From positions 1 to 40,333 of the forward strand of contig CAYLIP010000020.1 in assembly GCA_964383855.1 (NCBI GenBank): DNA of 40,333 nt, in the 5' to 3' direction. The position numbers were made by a program, and so were the translations under genes. The DNA comes from CAZHAC01 sp964383855 (GTDB lineage Bacteria > Chloroflexota > Dormibacteria > Dormibacterales > Dormibacteraceae). Positions 1 to 7,998 of this stretch are shown in pieces (the stretch's first letter is position 1; each line of letters begins with the position of its first letter). The notes under the pieces were generated by a model. That model was not told the origin of the DNA. It was given only the letters and a program-made list of their open reading frames with translations, and did not search any database.

Positions 1-1239
1 GGCCGGCCGGCCGAGCCGGCGGCGGCCGGCGGCGAGCGCGGCCTCGGCCCCCCAGCCCAGCGAGGCCCGGGCCATGGCGAGGGCCGGCCGCAGGTCGTCG
101 GGGGCGAACCAGGACGCCTCTTCGACCCCTGCCAGTGAGCGCAGGCAATCGCGCCATCTCAGCCGCCCCGACCGCAGGTACTGCATCGCGGTCACGGCGT
201 CGAAGTTCTCGACGATCCACTTGCGCCCTTCCGGCGCCGCCCCGGCGGGAATCGCCTGGCCGGTGAGGTCGAGGTAGAGGGCGCGGGCGACATCCATGCC
301 ACCGCGGTCGACGAAGAGCCGGAAGCTGACCCCGATCCGGGGGTTGACGTCGAGCAGCAGGTATTCGCCGGTCGCCGGATCGCGCTTGTAGCCGATGTCC
401 AGGATCCCCCGGTAGCCGAGGGAGCGCATCAGCTCGACCGTGCGGGAGAAGACCGCGGGGTTCTGAATGCATACCCCGAGGCTGGTGACTCCCTTGTCGG
501 CCGGGTACTGGCGGAGCTTCCGTCCCGTGATGCCGAAACGGCAGCGGGATGCCGCGTCGAAGTAGCCGTCGAACATCCAGACGCTGTCCGAGCCGCCCGG
601 GATGTGCTCCTGGATCATGAGGTTGGGCGCCTGCGGGTCCTCCAGCCGGTCGTACTGCTCCAGCAGGTGCTCCCGGCTCCGGGCGACCACCATGCGCACC
701 CCGGTCCGGAGGTAGAGCGCGAAGGTGTCGATGCCCTTCAGCATGGCCGGATAGCGCAGCGACCCCGCCACCTCCAGGACGTCGGCCCTGGAGCGGGGAA
801 AGAGCGTCTTCGGAGTGGGAATGCCCAGCTCCACGCAGAGCTCGAACATCGAGCGCTTGCTGGAGAGCCGGCGCACCAGGCCTTCCGGCTGCTCCGGGAA
901 GCGGAAGTGCTCTCTCAGCGCGGCCGCGTGGTCGTCCACCAGCAGGCAGGTCGAGTCGTCGGCGGGGACGAGGAACGGCCGGCCGCCGATCTGGCGGCCG
1001 ATGGCCAGGAGCGCCTCCACCGTGCGCTCGGGCGGTGAGCCGGCGAAGTCCCATTCGAAGTTGCGGCGCCAGTACCGCGATCTGGCCGCCGCCGCGCGCA
1101 GGTCGCCGTGCACCCCGAAGACCGGGATCCCCAGCCGGCCCAGGCTGCGGGCGATCCCGTGGCCGACGCCCAGGCGCACGGCGGGTGCCAGCACCAGGAC
1201 CGGCGTGGAGGTGTCGATGGGATGGGCGGCCGGCCTCAC
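1..1239 (-). CDS. ATP-grasp carboxylate-amine ligase-like protein (3' end outside window)
   Basis: Predicted ATP-dependent ligase that would join a carboxylate to an amine through an acyl-phosphate. The 413 visible codons start at a GTG that overlaps the comB stop (GTGA). Residues 12-45 form a pre-ATP-grasp nucleotide-binding-like fold (VLVLAPAVRLGVGHGIARSL). The ATP-grasp core follows, with a YPAMLKGID-type lysine segment, an IQEHIPGG segment that contacts ATP in this superfamily, and LLDVNPRIG, where D and N match the Mg-ATP ligands. This resembles the carbamoyl-phosphate-synthase-like/PylC-like ATP-grasp group. The reading frame is open to base 1, so the C-terminus is missing. It is the last visible gene of the comA-comB operon, so a product of that pathway is a plausible substrate; this is inference. 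The family call is firm, the substrate unknown. Confidence 0.85.
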   Translation of the reverse strand, partial: MRPAAHPIDTSTPVLVLAPAVRLGVGHGIARSLGRLGIPVFGVHGDLRAAAARSRYWRRNFEWDFAGSPPERTVEALLAIGRQIGGRPFLVPADDSTCLLVDDHAAALREHFRFPEQPEGLVRRLSSKRSMFELCVELGIPTPKTLFPRSRADVLEVAGSLRYPAMLKGIDTFALYLRTGVRMVVARSREHLLEQYDRLEDPQAPNLMIQEHIPGGSDSVWMFDGYFDAASRCRFGITGRKLRQYPADKGVTSLGVCIQNPAVFSRTVELMRSLGYRGILDIGYKRDPATGEYLLLDVNPRIGVSFRLFVDRGGMDVARALYLDLTGQAIPAGAAPEGRKWIVENFDAVTAMQYLRSGRLRWRDCLRSLAGVEEASWFAPDDLRPALAMARASLGWGAEAALAAGRRRLGRPA

Positions 1240-1964
1240 AGGACCGCCGGCTCAGGCGCCAGCGCGGCGATCTCGCCGTCGCGGTAGCGGCAGACGGCGT
1301 CCAGGTCGTCCACGTGGGTGAGGACGAAGTCGAGGTCCCGCGTCTGCCCGGAGCGCCGGAGGTAGCGCGCGCTGTCGCCGGTCACGATCGACTCCAGCGG
1401 CGTCCCGCTCCACTTCCGGACGAGGCTGGCGGTGCCGGAGTCGGCGGGCTCGTAGCCCGCCTCCATCAGCTGAGCGGCGATCCAGGCGCAGCAGAGCTGG
1501 TCCTCCTCCCGGAAGGAGCCTCGCGAGCCGGCGCCGATGACGGCGACCCGCTCGTGGTTCTGGGCAAGGTGGCGGGCGAGCGCGGAGTGGTTGCGCAGGC
1601 AGGCGACGTAGGCGGCGTGGCTGCCCGCGCTGGCGCAGATCAGCCGCGTGCCGGATGACGAGAGCAGCACCACCGGGCGCTCCACGTCAAGCCGGCCTAC
1701 CAGCTCGGCCGGACTGTTGTTGAGCTCGAACCCGTCGGGCACATCGCCCTCCAGCTCTCCCATGAGCAGCGCATTGGGCAGCCTGCCGGCGACCTCGAAC
1801 GCGTGCTCGAGCGAGGTCGCAGGGATGCACCGGCGTCCGGTGGCGACCGCGGTCACCGCCGTCGTCGTGGCGCGGATGACGTCGATCGCGACCGCCGCCC
1901 AGCCGTCCTGGTAGCGCGAGGCCGACTCGGGGAAGCAGTCGATGACGACGCTGCCGCGGCTCAC
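1236..1964 (-). CDS. comB: 2-phosphosulfolactate phosphatase (ComB)
   Basis: Mg-dependent phosphatase that hydrolyses 2-phospho-3-sulfolactate to 3-sulfolactate, the second step of the archaeal coenzyme M route. The 242-residue product has the usual family length and the family signatures: VIDVIRATTT near residue 30, LLMGELEGDVPDGFELNNSP near residues 70-90 and VLLSSSGT near residue 105. The GTG start at 1964 overlaps the comA stop by four bases, and the gene ends in a four-base overlap with the ATP-grasp gene, so translational coupling is likely. Longer upstream frames read into comA and were not used. ComB homologues occur in bacteria that lack coenzyme M, so sulfolactate itself may be the wanted product. 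The family is clear from sequence; the fate of the product is inferred. Confidence 0.92.
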   Translation of the reverse strand: MSRGSVVIDCFPESASRYQDGWAAVAIDVIRATTTAVTAVATGRRCIPATSLEHAFEVAGRLPNALLMGELEGDVPDGFELNNSPAELVGRLDVERPVVLLSSSGTRLICASAGSHAAYVACLRNHSALARHLAQNHERVAVIGAGSRGSFREEDQLCCAWIAAQLMEAGYEPADSGTASLVRKWSGTPLESIVTGDSARYLRRSGQTRDLDFVLTHVDDLDAVCRYRDGEIAALAPEPAVL

Positions 1965-2779
1965 GTCCTCGCGCCCTCCGGGACGGCCGGCCGCAGCTTG
2001 GGCTCGAGGAAGGCGTCGGAATGGATGCCGCGCCGGTAGATCTCGACTCGCAGCAGTTCCTCGAGCCTCACGTTGGAAAGCTGGACCAGCGGTCCGAAGT
2101 GGTCCAGGAAGGCGAACTGGCTCGGCTTGTTGGGCGCTTCGAAGACCACCGTGTCCAGCCCGAAGGCCTCGGCGAAGCGATCCACGAAGGCTGTGTTGAG
2201 CCGGCCCTGGGCGTCGAACGCGCCGACGTCGAGAGCGCTCTCCCGGGCCTCCACGACCAGGGCGACGGCACCCGCGTCCAGCCACTGCGCGCCCCGAGCG
2301 ATGGCGCGCTCGAGGGTCTCCCACGTGAAGGCGCCCTCATGCTTCTTCCCGATCTCGTACTGGATCTCCAGGCCCCGGTCGTGGGCCGCGGCCGCCACCT
2401 CGGCGGGGTTCAGATCGACATCGGTGAAGCCCTCGCCGCACTCGATCCGGCGGACGCCCAGCCCGGCGCAGAGGTCCAGGTACTCGCGCAGCCGCCGCTG
2501 CGCGACGGCGATCTCGAACGGGCCGCCTCCGGTCACCGCCGGAACCCCTGCCGCCGCGGCCGCCTGCAGCTTGCGGCGGGTGGCCGCCTCGTCAGCCACC
2601 ATCCAGCAGGCCATGGAGATCTTGAGCGACCTCATCAGGTGCCGGCTCTGGGCCAGGTGGCTCTCCAGCGTCAGGGGGTCGTAGCCGGGATCGAACGGGC
2701 TCGTCAGCGGAGGCAGGCCGGCGACTCCGATCAGGCGCAGGTACTCCTCAGCCGCGGGCCGGCCCGGGTTCTGGATCAT
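1961..2779 (-). CDS. comA: Phosphosulfolactate synthase (ComA)
   Basis: Adds sulfite to phosphoenolpyruvate to give (2R)-phospho-3-sulfolactate, a cytoplasmic Mg-dependent reaction and the committed step of sulfolactate and archaeal coenzyme M synthesis. The 272-residue product is a TIM-barrel protein of family length. It carries GVPAVTGGGPFEIAV, RIECGEGFTDVDL near residue 110, EIQYEIGKKHEGAF near residues 140-155 and the late VVFEAPNKPSQ segment, all typical of ComA. The ATG start at 2779 overlaps the stop of the methyltransferase gene (ATGA). Bacterial ComA homologues include Bacillus YitD and the Xanthobacter coenzyme M synthase. Neither ComC nor ComDE genes lie in this window, so a full coenzyme M pathway cannot be claimed here. 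Confidence 0.93.
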   Translation of the reverse strand: MIQNPGRPAAEEYLRLIGVAGLPPLTSPFDPGYDPLTLESHLAQSRHLMRSLKISMACWMVADEAATRRKLQAAAAAGVPAVTGGGPFEIAVAQRRLREYLDLCAGLGVRRIECGEGFTDVDLNPAEVAAAAHDRGLEIQYEIGKKHEGAFTWETLERAIARGAQWLDAGAVALVVEARESALDVGAFDAQGRLNTAFVDRFAEAFGLDTVVFEAPNKPSQFAFLDHFGPLVQLSNVRLEELLRVEIYRRGIHSDAFLEPKLRPAVPEGART

Positions 2780-3639
2780 CCGCCGCCCCACCTCTCGGCG
2801 ACGACCAGGTAGTGGGCGCCGCGGCCGGCCAGGCCCAACCGACCGGCCTCGGCCAGCCGCTGCAGGCGCCGGTGCAGCCAGACGCCGAGCGGGCCGGGGA
2901 GGATCGATCGCCGGAGCAGCGTGAAGGGGCCGAACCCGACCGTCACGGCGCCGACCGGCGCGCAGCCGGATCGCCGCAGCAGGGCGTCGACCACGGCCGG
3001 AAGGTCGAGGCGGGCGTCGACGGCCGGTGGCGGGCGCAGGAGGCCGGCCGCCGCAGCGCCCAGGCGAAGGCGGCGCTTGAGAGGCTGGAGACGGACGTTG
3101 AGCCAGGGATCGAGGGCAGCGTTCAGGCGCCGCCTGTTGTCGGCGGTGACGATGACGCGTCCGCCCGCCTGCGTGACGCGCGCCAGCTCGCAGAGTGCGG
3201 CCTCCGGGTCGTCGAGCCAGGGGAGGACCCCGATCGCGATCGTGGCCACGAACTGCCCGGAGCGGTAGGGAAGCCGGTACACCGACGCCTGCCGGACGGA
3301 GACGGCCGTGTCGAGCCGGCGCCTGGCGACCGCCTCGCGCGCCCGCTTGACCATCTCCGCGCTGGCGTCCACGGCCTCGACCCGGAGGCCGCGCGCGGCC
3401 AGCTCGACGGCCAGCCCGCCCGCGCCGCAGCCGGCATCGAGCACCGGCGAACCCGCCGGCAGGTGAAGCGCGTCGATCTGCGCGAGCACGTGCTCCTGCC
3501 GGGAGCGGTAGACCTCCGACTGGACGCCCCTTTCCTCGTACACGTCGCGCCAGTAGGCGGAGGCACCGTCGAAGTAGCGAGAGACGGCCGCCTGGTCGTC
3601 CCCTCGGGATGGCTGCGAAGCGACGGCCAGGGCCCTCAT
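2776..3639 (-). CDS. Class I SAM-dependent methyltransferase
   Basis: Predicted small-molecule or lipid methyltransferase of 287 residues. SAM-binding motif I is VLDAGCGAGGLAVEL near residues 65-80, followed by the acidic ribose-binding strand VEAVDASAEMV and the motif IV region FVATIAIGVLPWLDDP. The C-terminal third is basic and lacks a domain I can name. It is the first gene of the sulfolactate operon and overlaps comA by four bases. Its ATG at 3639 lies 12 bases after a TAGCGT -10 element with no Shine-Dalgarno sequence between, which fits a very short or absent leader. The substrate cannot be read from sequence. Methylation of a sulfolactate-derived product or of a sugar are both open. 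Confidence 0.88.
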   Translation of the reverse strand: MRALAVASQPSRGDDQAAVSRYFDGASAYWRDVYEERGVQSEVYRSRQEHVLAQIDALHLPAGSPVLDAGCGAGGLAVELAARGLRVEAVDASAEMVKRAREAVARRRLDTAVSVRQASVYRLPYRSGQFVATIAIGVLPWLDDPEAALCELARVTQAGGRVIVTADNRRRLNAALDPWLNVRLQPLKRRLRLGAAAAGLLRPPPAVDARLDLPAVVDALLRRSGCAPVGAVTVGFGPFTLLRRSILPGPLGVWLHRRLQRLAEAGRLGLAGRGAHYLVVAERWGGG

Positions 3640-3651
3640 GTGGTCGGGCTG

Positions 3652-3685
3652 ACGCTAGTCCACGACCCGGGGCCGGGAAATGGGC
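3652..3685 (-). promoter_or_regulatory. Promoter of the sulfolactate operon, GCCCATTTCC-N17-CTAGCGT type
   Basis: On the minus strand GCCCATTTCC (3685-3676) is followed after 17 bases by CTAGCGT, with -10 hexamer TAGCGT at 3657-3652, just ahead of the methyltransferase start. The same ten-base block, at the same spacing to a TA(G/C)nnT hexamer, recurs upstream of exopolysaccharide genes at 17341 and 22353, with variants at 9724 and 14988. Seen directly; promoter function is inferred. Confidence 0.65.
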
Positions 3686-3829
3686 GGAATGGACCTGGCC
3701 GCCCGCGGGGGGGCCCCGCTCCCGGCCTAATCTCCCGCCGGACGCTCGGGAAGTCCCGGACCTGAGAGGGACGGTCGGCATGACGCAACGTCCCGGGCTG
3801 CGGGACAAAACGCTCCCGGGCGGCCAAGC

Positions 3830-3863
3830 GCCCCTTGGCGGAAGCGGGTACGGCTCCTAGCCT
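3830..3863 (+). promoter_or_regulatory. Probable promoter of the first glycosyltransferase operon
   Basis: GCCCCTTGGC at 3830-3839, 17 bases, then CTAGCCT with -10 TAGCCT at 3858-3863. The upstream block is a weak match to GCCCATTTCC, but the -10 and its distance to the TTG at 3870 (six bases between) are identical to the strong site at 17369. A GTCCCG/CGGGAC inverted repeat lies upstream near 3790-3807. Leaderless transcription is likely. Confidence 0.5.
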
Positions 3864-3869
3864 CCTCCC

Positions 3870-5072
3870 TTGAAGACCGTGAAAAGTCCACGGCTGGTCA
3901 GGCCCAGGTCAGCCCCCCGGATCCTGATGCTGACGCCGCGGACCTACCCGCAGTCGCCGGTCGTCAACCGCAACGTCGCGCTGCTCCTCGAGCGCGGCTT
4001 CCAGGTCGACCTGGTCCACGTCTCCCCCAACGCGGGAGCCGGCTGGCGCCCGCCGGAGCACCCCCGGCTGCGCCGCTACCAGGTCCCGGTCCGGCACCGG
4101 CGGTCACGCGCCGCCTGGTACCTGTACGAGTACGGCGTCTTCTTCGCCGCGGCGGCGATGATCGCCACTGTCCTCGGCCTCCGCCACCGCTACGCCGCGA
4201 TCCAGGTCGACAACCTGCCCGACAGCCTGGTCTTCGCCGCCCTGGTGCCGAGGCTGCGGGGCGCGCCCGTGCTCCTCAACATCGTCGACCCGATGCCCGA
4301 GCTGACGGCGGTGAGGCTCGGCCTGGCCAGCGATCACCCGGTGGTCAGGGTGGCGCGGGCGATCGAACGCGCGTCGACCGCATGGGCGGATGCGGTCACC
4401 GTCCCCAACGACACGCCTTGCCGGCTGCTGGTCATGGGCCGGGGCACGCCCTCGGCCAAGGTCCACGTGATCCCCAACACGCTCCCGGTGACGCTGATCG
4501 AGCCCCGGGTCAAGCCCGCGCCGCCGGTCATGGTCTACCTGGGCACGCTGCTCGAGCGCTACGGCGTTGCGGTCGGCATCGACGCCTTCGCCCGCCTGCG
4601 GTGCCGCTGGCCGGACCTGGTCCTGACCGTGATCGGCACCGGAGAGCACGAGGACCGGTTCCGCCGGCGCGCTCAGGCCCTCGGGGTCGACGGCCAGGTC
4701 CGGTTCCGCGGCTTCCTGCCCTGGCCGGAGGCGATGCGCGAGGTGCGGCTGGCCACCGTCGGCATCGTGCCCCTGCTGGACGACGGGTATGGCGAGCTGA
4801 TGACGCCGACCAAGCTTTTCGATTTCATCCAGCAGGGTGTGCCGGCCGTGTGCTCGCGCCTGCCGGGCATCGAAACCTTCTTTCCTGAAGACTCGGTCGT
4901 CTACTGCAGGCCGGGCGACGCCGACTCGCTGGCCGAGGCCGTGGAGTCGGTCCTCTGCGACCCCGAGGCGGCGGTCGCCACCGCCAGGCGAGCCCAGCTG
5001 GCGCTGGAGCGGATCAGCTGGGAGAACGTCGCCCACGACTACCTCCGCGTCCTCGGGGTCGCCGGTGGCTGA
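3870..5072 (+). CDS. Glycosyltransferase, GT-B fold, family 4-like
   Basis: Predicted cytoplasmic glycosyltransferase that extends the exopolysaccharide repeat unit from an NDP-sugar. The 400-residue product has an N-terminal Rossmann half starting at ILMLTPRTYP and a C-terminal donor-binding half starting near residue 220 (VMVYLGTLLERYG). It ends with the GT4-type EX7E-region segment GELMTPTKLFDFIQQGVPAV and a FFPEDSVVYC strand. The TTG at 3870 lies six bases after the TAGCCT -10. A GTG nine bases later is an alternative start. It leads a three-gene unit with the next glycosyltransferase and a deacetylase-fold protein, all overlapping. Sugar specificity is unknown. Confidence 0.87.
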   Translation: MKTVKSPRLVRPRSAPRILMLTPRTYPQSPVVNRNVALLLERGFQVDLVHVSPNAGAGWRPPEHPRLRRYQVPVRHRRSRAAWYLYEYGVFFAAAAMIATVLGLRHRYAAIQVDNLPDSLVFAALVPRLRGAPVLLNIVDPMPELTAVRLGLASDHPVVRVARAIERASTAWADAVTVPNDTPCRLLVMGRGTPSAKVHVIPNTLPVTLIEPRVKPAPPVMVYLGTLLERYGVAVGIDAFARLRCRWPDLVLTVIGTGEHEDRFRRRAQALGVDGQVRFRGFLPWPEAMREVRLATVGIVPLLDDGYGELMTPTKLFDFIQQGVPAVCSRLPGIETFFPEDSVVYCRPGDADSLAEAVESVLCDPEAAVATARRAQLALERISWENVAHDYLRVLGVAGG

Positions 5073-6111
5073 TCCGGCAGACCGCTGCCTGGCGCTCTTC
5101 CTGCTCGCCGAGGAAGTCCGGTTCCCAACCGACGAGGGCTATGACCGAACCGCCGTGGAGCTCGCCGGCGCGCTGGCCGGAAGCGCCCGGGTCCAGGTGC
5201 ATTTCACGCGTCCGACCTCTGGACCTCCGCGGACGCGCACGAACCTCCGGAGAAGTGCCCGCCGCATGCTGGCCATCGCAGATCCGCGGCTCCACCGCTC
5301 GCTCCGGCGGAGCCGGCCGGACTTCGTGGTCTACATGTCCCGCGCCGCCAGCAGCAAGCTGGCGCTGCTCCGCTGCGCCCTGCTCAAGCTGGCGGCCAGG
5401 CGCCCGGTGGTCATGCTCGACCTCCAGGGCCGGAGCCACGGCGTCGGCCGCCGGCTGCCGGGCTGGCTGAGGCCGGACCGGCTCTACATGGCGGCCCCGG
5501 TGCCGGCGCACGCGGGGGCCAGGGTCAGAACAATCGAGCTCGGCGTCGACCTCGACCGCTTCCGCCCGGTGACCGCCGCCGCCCGCCGGGAGCTGCGGGC
5601 CAGGTGGCAGGTCGCCCCGAACGCGCCCGTGGTGCTCCACGTCGGGCACCTGCGCCACGGCCGCAACCTGGAGGCGCTGCTGCCGCTGGCCGCCGACCAC
5701 CAGGTGATCGTGGCCGCCAGCACACGGGTCGGCGCGGAGAGCGACGAGCTGAACCACCTCCTGTGCCGCGCCGGCGTCCGCGTCTATCGCGGCTACCGCC
5801 CCGACATCCACGAGCTCTACCAGCTGGCCGACTGCTACGTCTTTCCCACCCGGTCGGCCGGCAGCGCCGTCGCCCTGCCCCTCTCCGTGCTGGAGTCCCT
5901 GGCCTGCGACCTGCCGGTGGCGACGACCCCGTTCGGAGTCCTGCGCGAGCGCTTCGGGAACGCGCCCGGGGTGCGCTTCTTCGACTCCCCTGCCGAGCTG
6001 CCGGGCGCGGTCGGCGAGCTCCTCGCCGAGCGCCCGTCCACCCGCTCCCTGGCCGAGAGATACTCGTGGCCGGCGATCGCGCATCGCCTGCTCTCAGACC
6101 TCTCGGGATGA
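5065..6111 (+). CDS. Glycosyltransferase, GT-B fold, family 4-like
   Basis: Second glycosyltransferase of the unit, 348 residues from a GTG that overlaps the preceding gene by eight bases. The C-terminal donor domain begins near VVLHVGHLRHGRNLEAL, where GT4 proteins carry the phosphate-binding GxL loop. It continues with YRGYRPDIHELYQLADCYVFPT and ALPLSVLESLACDLPVATT, matching the conserved late-domain motif with the donor-contacting glutamate. A larger open frame extends upstream to 4837 inside the preceding gene and is taken as a shadow. The product ends in a four-base ATGA overlap with the next gene, which suggests translational coupling. Its acceptor and donor sugars cannot be assigned. 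Confidence 0.85.
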   Translation: MADPADRCLALFLLAEEVRFPTDEGYDRTAVELAGALAGSARVQVHFTRPTSGPPRTRTNLRRSARRMLAIADPRLHRSLRRSRPDFVVYMSRAASSKLALLRCALLKLAARRPVVMLDLQGRSHGVGRRLPGWLRPDRLYMAAPVPAHAGARVRTIELGVDLDRFRPVTAAARRELRARWQVAPNAPVVLHVGHLRHGRNLEALLPLAADHQVIVAASTRVGAESDELNHLLCRAGVRVYRGYRPDIHELYQLADCYVFPTRSAGSAVALPLSVLESLACDLPVATTPFGVLRERFGNAPGVRFFDSPAELPGAVGELLAERPSTRSLAERYSWPAIAHRLLSDLSG

Positions 6112-7988
6112 TCGTCGAGGAGCTTGGCGCCCGGGTCTTCCGCTCGCGGTGGGCGATCGAGGACCGCGTTCGCGATCTCCTCTGGCACGACAGGCCTGGA
6201 TACCTGCCGCGAGCGGCTCCCGAGGGCGCGGTCGGCAGGTTCGAGGAACGGGGCCCCGAGCCGGCGCCCGCCGATCCCCGCAGTCCGGTGCTGGGGCTGC
6301 TGGCGGCCCGGCCGGAGACGTCGCCCGCGCTGGCCGCCGCCGGCTTCTACGGGATCCAGGCCGAGGTGCTGCCGGCAGCCCGGGCGGCCGAGCTCTTCGG
6401 CCGCGCGGCCAGGGGCGACTGGCCGCTGGTCGCCCTGGCCCTGGACGAGCAGCAACTGGAGCCGGCCCTGGAGGCCGCGAGCGCCTACCTGGCCGGTGGC
6501 GGGACGGTCCTGGTCGAGCTGCCGGCCCCGCTCCGGGCAGGCATCCGCCTGCCCGGCGGCCGGGCGATCGTCACCCGCGAGCTTTGTCTGGACCGAGGCC
6601 GCCTGCGATTCCCGGGCCGGCGCACCGACTTCTCCCACGAGTTCGCGGGCCTTGAGCTGAGCGGCGTCCGAATCCCATTTGCGCTGGCTCCGCTCGGGGG
6701 CCCCGCCGCGCTCGCCGTCGCCGGCGCGCCCCAGGGACCGCTCCCGGCCGTGCTCGAGCTTCCCGCCGGCGGGGGCCGGCTGGTGGTTGCGGCGGGGGCG
6801 CACCTGGAAGGGCGTCTCTGCGACGCCTTCCTCCCCTCTGGCGCGCTGGCCACCCTTCCCGCCCTCATGCTCGTTCGCTCGCTCTATGGGGTCGCCGCCT
6901 GGCACGCGCCCTTCCAGCTCGCCAACTTCACGATCGACGACCCCGCCCTGCGTCCGGGTCGCCTGGGTGCGGACTTCGGCCGGCTGGCGGCGGTTGCCGG
7001 CGAGCGCGGCTTCCACGTGACGGTGGCCACCATCCCGCGCGAGCTGCGTCTGGCCGACCCGGGGACCGTCGCGCAGCTGATGGCGGCGGAGGCGCGGGTG
7101 ACGGCCTGCTACCACGGCAACGACCACTCCGGGTACGAGTTCTTCCTGCCCGGTGCGCGCCGCCTCCGCTACCGCGGCCGGCCTTTGCCGGCCCAGGCCG
7201 CCGCCCTCGGCGAGGCCAGCCGGAGGGGGTGGGAGTTCGCTGATCGAACCGGCGCCAGGCTGGACCGGGTGATGGTCTTTCCCCATGGCATCGGACCGGC
7301 GGCCCTTCTCGACCAGCTCCGGTCCCTCGGTTTCCTCGCCACCTGCAACTTCTCCGATCGCCACCCGCTGGGCGGCGAGGAGCCGGCGGCGCCCGACCTG
7401 GGGATGCGCCCGGCCGACGTCTATCCGGAGTGGGCGGGGTTTCCGCTGCTCTGGCGGCGCGGGCTCCCCGACCAGGCGTGGATCTTCGACCTCTTCGCGG
7501 GCCGGCCGGTGATGACCTTCGGCCACCCCCGGGTGCCGGGACTGCTGGACCGGTTCGCGGCCCGCGCGCTGGCGGTCAACCAGGCCGGCGCCGGGCGAGT
7601 CCGCTGGGCAGGCCTGGAAGCGATCGCCCGCCATGCCTGGCTGCAGCGGGCTCGCGGGCGGGGGAGCTGGGAAGTCCTGATGCTCGGAAACCAGGCCTGC
7701 CTCCACAACCCCGGCATCGAGCCCCGAGCGCTGTGCGTGACGCGGCCCCACCAGCCCCCGGGCACCTGGCTCTCGGCCGCCGGCGGAGTGGCCGCACCCG
7801 GTGAACCCCTGCTTCTCACGCTGGCTCCCGGCAGCACGGCCGAGGTCATCCTCGCCGCCGGGGACCGCCTGCCCCTCCCGGGCCGGGATGGATGTCCGCT
7901 CCCTCCCCTGACGGATCCCGTGGGCGGCCGGGACTTGGCCGCTGCCGCGCCCAAGTCGCCCGCTGACTCCGGCGTGGCGCCCCCCTAG
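6108..7988 (+). CDS. Polysaccharide deacetylase-fold (GH/deacetylase superfamily) protein
   Basis: Protein of 626 residues with an ATG overlapping the preceding stop (ATGA). Residues 1-260 have no domain I recognise. From about residue 270 it shows a NodB-like TIM-barrel pattern: NFTIDDPAL near residue 275, where the Asp pair fits a metal-binding motif, ACYHGNDHSGYEF near residue 337 and VFPHGIG near residue 392. Family members remove acetyl groups from polysaccharides or are inactive relatives. No signal peptide or membrane segment is evident, so action on a cytoplasmic or lipid-linked intermediate is possible. An unusual HGNDH replaces the common HxxxH spacing, so catalysis is not assured. 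The operon position supports a role in exopolysaccharide modification. Confidence 0.7.
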   Translation: MIVEELGARVFRSRWAIEDRVRDLLWHDRPGYLPRAAPEGAVGRFEERGPEPAPADPRSPVLGLLAARPETSPALAAAGFYGIQAEVLPAARAAELFGRAARGDWPLVALALDEQQLEPALEAASAYLAGGGTVLVELPAPLRAGIRLPGGRAIVTRELCLDRGRLRFPGRRTDFSHEFAGLELSGVRIPFALAPLGGPAALAVAGAPQGPLPAVLELPAGGGRLVVAAGAHLEGRLCDAFLPSGALATLPALMLVRSLYGVAAWHAPFQLANFTIDDPALRPGRLGADFGRLAAVAGERGFHVTVATIPRELRLADPGTVAQLMAAEARVTACYHGNDHSGYEFFLPGARRLRYRGRPLPAQAAALGEASRRGWEFADRTGARLDRVMVFPHGIGPAALLDQLRSLGFLATCNFSDRHPLGGEEPAAPDLGMRPADVYPEWAGFPLLWRRGLPDQAWIFDLFAGRPVMTFGHPRVPGLLDRFAARALAVNQAGAGRVRWAGLEAIARHAWLQRARGRGSWEVLMLGNQACLHNPGIEPRALCVTRPHQPPGTWLSAAGGVAAPGEPLLLTLAPGSTAEVILAAGDRLPLPGRDGCPLPPLTDPVGGRDLAAAAPKSPADSGVAPP

Positions 7989-7991
7989 CGT
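7935..7991 (+). promoter_or_regulatory. Probable promoter of the acetamido-sugar genes
   Basis: TAGCGT at 7986-7991 lies seven bases before the ATG at 7999. Counting back 17 bases plus one gives GCCCGCTGAC (7958-7967), a partial match to GCCCATTTCC, and 23 bases further upstream is TTGGCCG (7935), a partial match to the TTGTCCC seen at that position at 14965 and 17318. The element lies at the very end of the preceding gene. Confidence 0.45.
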
Positions 7992-7998
7992 GATGCCC

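Noticed and set aside
1..3639. Complete coenzyme M pathway
   Set aside because: Only ComA and ComB are visible; neither sulfolactate dehydrogenase nor sulfopyruvate decarboxylase is in the window.
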